The position numbers were made by a program, and so were the translations under genes. Below the pieces are notes generated by a model. The model made no database searches, was not told the origin of the DNA, and saw only the letters and a program-made list of their open reading frames with translations. From Istiophorus platypterus (taxonomy: Eukaryota > Chordata > Actinopteri > Istiophoriformes > Istiophoridae), in contig CM029111.1 of the NCBI GenBank assembly GCA_016859345.1, positions 17,299,214-17,363,213 on the forward strand: DNA of 64,000 nt. Reading direction: 5' to 3'. Position 1 is the first letter of the stretch; every line of letters starts with the position of its first letter. Positions 57,986 to 64,000 of the stretch are shown here, piece after piece.

Positions 57986-60666
57986 TCACGCGAAGATGTT
58001 CGAGATGAAGTCGCGGAACCGCTTGGCGTACTGCTCAGGGTGGACGGTGGAGATCTCAGCACCAGCCTGCAACAGAGGGACAGGGATGGAGAGGTGGAGA
58101 CAGAGACAGTGAGAGGAGATGGAGACAAACAGCAAAAAAAACAAAAACAGGTCCCCGACATCTGTATAAGTCGTACATTTCAAAGACAAGACATGAGAGC
58201 GGATGGCAAACACTCGACCGTCGTGCTGGAATGTTTTTGAGCGGCTGACGGCAGCCCCCCCCCAAACTCCATCTCCTCCTTCCTTCCTCTCGTGTGCTAC
58301 TTACCCCATGTTTGACAGTCTTTGCTGCATGAGCGGCTTTCTTCTTGGTGTCGTACTGGGTCAGTACGTCAATCAGGCCCATGAAGTAGACCTCCCTCTG
58401 GGGGGCTCCTGAGATGAAAAAAGGCAGAGAACGAGCCAGGTTATTTTATTGGGCCTGGACCGATGACAGCAGTGAGAAAAGCAAACAAACAAACCAACCA
58501 ACCAACAAACAAACACACACATCAAGGTAGAAGCTTCCTCTGAAGAGACTAATCTCAAAACCCTATAAAACTATATTAGTATTACTTCTCGGATGACCCA
58601 GAAATGACATTCACACAAACAAACTTTGGGGAAAACAGTCAAGACGAACTAACCCAGACTTCTGGATCTCCATCAATCTCAAAGATACTAGAGCTGCGAC
58701 TGACAGTTATTTTCATTAGCAGAGAAACTGCCAATTATCTCCTCGATTGTTTGTTTTGTCTATAAAATGTATGAAAACTGTGAAAAATATCTTTCGCAGT
58801 TTTCCCAAGCTCGAGGTGACATCTTCAAACATCTGTTTGAACAGTCCAAAAATATCCAGTTTATAATGACGTTAAACAGAGAAAAGCATTAAATCTTCAC
58901 ATTTTATGAGCTGAACACAATAATTAATAGGCATTTCTGCTTGAAAAGGTAAGTTAAACTAACTAAACTAAATTAATTTCCAGCTCTGCAGTATAAAATA
59001 TTCTAGTGCTGACACAATCCATCAATTAATTGACCAAAAGCGACTGGATTTTTTAGCACCTTCTGAAGAAAAAATGAACTTTTAATTTCAACTGTTAATC
59101 TGACACGGTTATAAATCCCCTCAATTGGCGGCCGGAACCACGTATTCACCTGTGCAGCTCCCGACCGCGTACACGTCCACATAGGGGTCGTACTCTCCCG
59201 GCCCCAGGGGTTTGCAGGAGGACATGTAGCCGGCGATTCCCTCTGGGGAGGTGCCGTAGGATCCCGCCATGGGGCCTGGGGCCAGGCCGTTCTCCGCCTC
59301 CTGCTCTTCCTCGTTGGAGACTTCCTCACCCTCCTCCTCCTCGCGTTCGGCCCGGCCCACGTCGTGGATGCCCAGCAGCAGGCTGTAGTCCATGATCTTC
59401 AGCTTCACCAGGAACTGGGGAGAAAGGGAGAACATTATGATTTACTGTGAGAAGGAGGTAGAAGGTATTATAGAGCTATCACATTCACTAGGGCTGCAAA
59501 AGTCCATATAAATCGATCGACAGATATTGATAAGCAACAATTTTGATCCTCAAGTTATTGTTTCAGTCATTTTTTTTTAAATATAAATGACGATAAATCT
59601 CTGTTTTCCAAATCTCAAATGCGAGGGGGTTGATGCTGACAAATGAATTTCAGATCCATCCTCCTGCTGCCAAAATGGCATCACAGAAAGCAGTGCATCA
59701 TACGTGTGGTGATGCTGCCGCTGTGTGGTAGAGGTCTGTAACAACAGGGTAGGTGTCACATTTAAGGAAAGGGGTCACCCACCTCCACATCTCTGTTTAG
59801 CTTCTCCATGAACTTCTCCTTCTGCTCCTCGGTGACGTAAACTTTCTGCATGTTATTTCTGAAGTCCATGTCCTTGAAGGTAGGAAGTTCCTTCCCCTTT
59901 AGGAAGAGGAAAAAAATACATCTTTAGCAGGATACATGGGATAAAGAGGGGGCAGCTAATTATGATATAAAAATGAATAGGAAGCAAGAGGTTTCACATC
60001 ACCCTCTCTTTGTCACTTGCTTCTCGAGACACCAGGGAGCCCTGCAAGAACAAATTGTTGCAAATATTATGACTCATGCTTTTGGGAACAAGAGTATTTA
60101 ATGGTTTCCTACACGAGGAAGAAGCAAAAAGTGTGAATTATGGTTGCAGCAAACTATTGTGTTCATCAACAGTTAATCTGTGCATCTGGTTTTGTTTATA
60201 AAATGGCAGAAAACAGAGTTAAACACCGGACACAGCTTTTTAAAATACAGAGGTGATGTCTTCAAATGTCTTTTTTTTTCTGCCTGACAGATTGAAACCT
60301 AAAGATATCCAGTTTGTAATGATATAAAATGGAGAAAAGGAGCAAAAGCTGAACTGAGAAGCAGGAATAAGAGAAAGTTTAACATTTTTAGCTAAAAAAA
60401 AAAAGAAAAAAAGAAAAGAAAAAAAAAAGGTTCAATCTGTACGACCTCCACATTGTTTTGTCATTGTTTTGTGAGGCAACAATGAGAAGTGGGATGTTCC
60501 TGGTGCAGTTCCTTCTCACCTTCAGGTCGTACTTCCTGTGCACCACCAGCCTGTGGCTGAACATATTCCTCATGACGATCAAGTAGGTCTCCTCACTGTC
60601 CACGCTCACCCGGTACATGCCCAGGAACTGGGGCAGTAGGGTGCTGCCATGACACTTCACTATGTG
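57986..60666 (-). CDS. pip4k2c: PIP4K2C, phosphatidylinositol 5-phosphate 4-kinase gamma (3' part)
   Basis: Exons in transcript order: 60666-60520, 60041-60003, 59896-59783, 59414-59150, 58408-58305, 58066-57986. Phases agree and give 249 residues of the kinase domain C-terminal half. It starts HIVKCHGSTLLPQFLGMYRV. It includes the catalytic-site motif DLKGSLVSREASDK, the MDYSLLLGIHDVGR motif, an acidic insert (EREEEEGEEVSNEEEQEAE) and GTSPEGIAGYM. It ends [20 protein letters not shown] and KRFRDFISNIFA. The enzyme phosphorylates PI5P to PI(4,5)P2; the gamma form has low activity in mammals. The acceptor of exon 59896 is AAG rather than CAG. Exons for the N-terminal about 170 residues are beyond the window. 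Confidence 0.95.
58409..59149 (-). other. pip4k2c intron
   Basis: Contains a decayed copy of the GATTAATCGATTA-type repeat (58688-58930) and a short AAC/AACC tract near 58485-58515. Confidence 0.65.
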
Positions 60667-63600
60667 CTGCGGTGGGGGTGGGGGTGGGGGGCAGGGAAAT
60701 TGCACAGCAGGTGCAGAAAAGTGGATTAAAGTCATGTTGAGTGTCAAAGATTAAAAATACATATAATTGAAAAACAGTAAAGTGAATTAGACTGATTCAT
60801 AATGGAAAAAAAATGTAAACATTAACATTGTCAAGACAGTCCGGCCTCCATATGATAACGTCCAAAGGTCATTTTGGATGTAAACCAGTAACAGATTCTG
60901 CCCTGGTTGAGGTTTTTAGCTGTGTTCAGCAGTCGCCGTGACAGTCAGTTAAAACAGACTCACTTCAGCCTGACCTCGTTCAGCCCCCAACAACTCTCTG
61001 CATCCTATTGCTGTGCATTGATTTTTAAATTTCTGACCCCTGGGCCTTTGGCACGGTGGAAAAACACTCCGTGCCACAGCAAACCGAAGCCCTGCGAGTG
61101 ACAGGGATTCCTGAAGCTTTTCAATCTTTACTTAAGGTTGTGGTAAAGCCAGGAATCCTCTCGTGAATCAAATATTTGAACATATTTTGATTTAAATGAA
61201 TGCTATACCTAAAAAGCATTTCAACCTTATACAAGAGTAAATAGCTCTGTTACTTAACTTTATGTAATATTCTGTTAAACTCAGAGTGGTTGACAGTTCT
61301 TTTAATATCAATTATGTAGTTGTGTGCAATGAGAGAGAAAATAGGAAGAAAGTAAAGGAAAAGGGAAGGAAGTGTTTTCAGTTATTGTTAATATTAATGG
61401 TTCAATTTTAAAGCCTTATAACTTTCACTATGGTTATTTGAAAAAGACAGGAAGCAAGTTTTCACGCTATTACTTGTGTTTGTGATTTATGTGGTAAAGA
61501 AAATAATAAATAAATACTGATTCGGCTTTTAGAAGCTGACATTTCCAATTTTCAAATATGTAGGAAAACAATACAGAATTTTCTGCAAAACTTGGATCCA
61601 CAGTTTGAAAAAGCTGCAAGATCAAATCCCTGCACCTGCCAAACAAAAAGACCCTGACCCCCTCTGAAAGCACATCCAAATCTAGAGCAAAAACCACAAC
61701 CAGATAAAGCCTTCTGCAGAACAGGCCTCATGCCCAGGCAACTGCTTCAGTACAGCAACCGCATTATTCAGTTCTTCAGCGAGAAAGGATTCACCTGAAA
61801 AAACAAAGACAGGTTCATAGGAAACGGCTGTTTGGCAAGGCCAGACTTGTCACCACTGGAACTAAACATTAACTAGAACTCTGATACAGTAACCTGCAAC
61901 CTGAAAAGTGTCCTGATCTATGGGGGAGCTGTGCAATGGTGACGCTGGCCACCTTATAACAATGAGTTCAATCAGGGCCAAGTGAAAAAAAAAAAAAAAA
62001 AAAAGAAAAGAAGAAAAAACTCTAAAACAGAGCTGCCATTTCCCCCTCATCTCCCCGTCAGTTTCATGTAGGCTGCAATTCCGATAATAAAGCTCGAAGC
62101 AGTCAAACATTTGAACTCAGTGGTTCATGTTTACCCCGAAGTAAACATGAATGCCAGCCTGGGGGCGCAAATATGAAAATTCAAACTCCCGCAGAAACAA
62201 ACAAAACAGGGGTTGAAGTGTGTCACCTGGCTCTTATCTCCCCACAGGTTTGCGCTGCTATTTGCATGAACACAGATGTGTAGATATTATATTTGAATGT
62301 CCGTGACAGACCCAACATTCATAAAACAGAGCATTTGTTCTGCTTTCTGCCCTCGGCAACACCGCAACATCAGCTAACGATGATGAGAGACAGTTTTGTT
62401 TTGTTAGCCCCCCCGCCCCCACACACACACTAACAGGGAGGTCAGGGGTCGGGTTCAGTCCAAGAAAAACACCTTACAGCCACAGTTAAGTGTCTCGGTT
62501 TAGGACACTCCTGCAGGGATGGATGCTATGCCATTCTCGGGCTGAATACTTAGCCATCTTCCTATGCACCACACCGCTCTGCTGCACTAGGCAATGCTTT
62601 CAATTTACAAATAGTCATATTTGGGTCGACCTACCTCACCTGTTGCAGAATATGTTTTATTTTTTAAATGCCTCCAGCAAGGGCTCATTTTAGGAGCAAA
62701 CTTTCTCTGAGGGTTTTTTTTTTGTTTGTTTTTTTTTGCTTTAAAAAAAAAAGAAAAAGAAAAGAAAAAGGTCCAAACAAAGGTTACAGAGGAAATAAAT
62801 GGGATACACAGCTATAGCTGCTGATTTGAACCTTCATGCGAGGTTCAATAAAGCAGACAGGAGGCGAGTGTGTGGGTGTCATCACGACTGAAGACTGAAA
62901 AAAAAAAAAAAAGGAAAAAAGAAAGAATGACTGAAGGTAGGGGATGTATGTTGTTTGCAACTGTAGTTAAAAAGCATTTCCTATTTACCTTTTTACTTAT
63001 CAATATTTAAATGTTGTTACATGCTCAACTGAAAACCTTGCACAAAGGTTCTAAATAAAAGGAAAACAATCAAATAGTCGGTACGTTTTATTTATTCAGT
63101 ATATAATTCATAATGTAACACGTTATCTATACATATTACCATGAAGACGTTTTTTTAAATAGCTGCGCTTATATTATTATTTCACTTTTTCACGAGTATT
63201 GCTCCTATTTATTACTACTATCTTACCATTTTAAATTTATGAATCGTGCTGCACTGAGATATTTTAATTGTCCGGTGTTGTATCTGAAACACAATTTCAT
63301 CCTTATGTTCGTTCTGAAGCATAAAAACGAACATTTAATAAATTTTTAAGAAATGGGCCTTTCCATGCAGTTATTCTATGTCAACTATTTATTCATTTAA
63401 TTTACAATGAGCTATATTGTGAAATGACCTTTATTGGTATACGAGAGGTTTTGGTCACATTGCACAGCCCAAACTAAAGGAGTGACTGAAAGAACAGAGG
63501 GCAAAGGAAAAATGCCCACAGGGACATTTATTTATAGCCCAAGTTTCACTGCAGGATCTAACAGATAAAACTGGGACTCCAAAAATTCGAGTCACCTTCT

Positions 63601-64000
63601 CATTGCCACCGATCCTTCTGCAGCTGTTGGTCAGATGTTGGTCCAAGACAAAACCCCACCAGTCCACAAATATTTTAAGATTATGTAAGCAAAATGAACT
63701 TCTCTCAAATCTGGTGATATTCTATATTTTTCTTTGCAGGCTAAAAAAACAAAAACCAACATAGAATCAATGCTAATAACAAGTAATATCCAAAAGCTGA
63801 TCTATCTTATTCCTCTGTGCCATAGAGGTTAGCCACCCCTGCAGTGGGTGACGTGTTCTTTCATTGTGATAAACAATGGGAATTGTAGTTTAAATGACTC
63901 AGAATAGAACCTTCCTGCTGCTGTAAATACTCACTACAGCATCAAATGTGTATTAATCTACAGCAGAAAATGGTCCTCAACACATACGCTTTTTACTCCT
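60667..64000 (-). other. pip4k2c intron, running off the window
   Basis: No exon with PIP4K N-terminal features found on the minus strand. It holds long A runs (61986-62002, 62898-62912) and a T run at 62715-62724. ORFs here have no recognised domain. Confidence 0.6.

Noticed and set aside
60667..64000. 5' exons of pip4k2c
   Set aside because: Searched by eye for the N-terminal kinase motifs on the minus strand; none found, so they should lie beyond the window.

Overview
The window is vertebrate nuclear DNA, most probably from a teleost fish of percomorph type. Coding regions are broken into short exons with GT-AG introns. CA, GATA-type and homopolymer microsatellites are dense, CpG-rich promoters are scattered, and there are many decayed copies of repeats I recognise from fish genomes. 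I see no bacterial, phage or CRISPR features and no gene cluster suggesting an undescribed system. What is worth a second look is gene structure, alternative promoters, splicing signals and repeats.

Layout, left to right. (1) tspan31, minus strand, complete, six coding exons between 9351 and 1087, 212 aa. Its CpG-rich promoter near 9360-9560 carries three CRE-like sites. (2) agap2 (PIKE/CENTG1), plus strand, complete, 12931-40278. It has two alternative first coding exons: a short one at 12931 (predicted 857 aa) and a long PIKE-L type at 20980 (predicted 1193 aa). Both join in the same phase to 18 shared exons encoding a GTPase-like domain, a split PH domain, a zinc-finger ArfGAP and ankyrin repeats. 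(3) One tRNA-Lys(UUU) gene, minus strand, 42961-43033. (4) zbtb39, plus strand, 45151-49011, a BTB/zinc-finger repressor of 870 aa in three coding exons. (5) gpr182, minus strand, 51155-52246, a seven-helix receptor lying tail-to-tail with zbtb39. (6) pip4k2c, minus strand, 57986 to beyond 60666. Only the last six coding exons lie in the window; the 5' exons are past base 64000.

The gene set matches the human 12q13-q14 neighbourhood (TSPAN31-AGAP2 next to CDK4, GPR182-ZBTB39, PIP4K2C). This is therefore a conserved but rearranged syntenic block rather than a functional operon. tspan31 and agap2 are divergent and share a 3.6 kb upstream region. There is a loose functional theme: AGAP2 is a phosphoinositide-responsive GTPase/ArfGAP and PIP4K2C is a phosphoinositide kinase, but nothing in the sequence shows co-regulation.

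The rest is intron, UTR and repeat. Recognisable elements include a short hAT-like element with terminal inverted repeats (10665-10940) and related fragments; a second family with GATTAATCGATTA-type ends (best copy 49118-49430); a long palindromic element in the pip4k2c 3' region (about 56692-57592); a LINE 3' tail (11866-12040); a decayed Tc1-like transposase fragment (about 32740-32990); and a foldback around a poly(C) tract (54725-54813). Exon boundaries were read by eye from splice sites, reading phase and family knowledge. No alignment or search was run.
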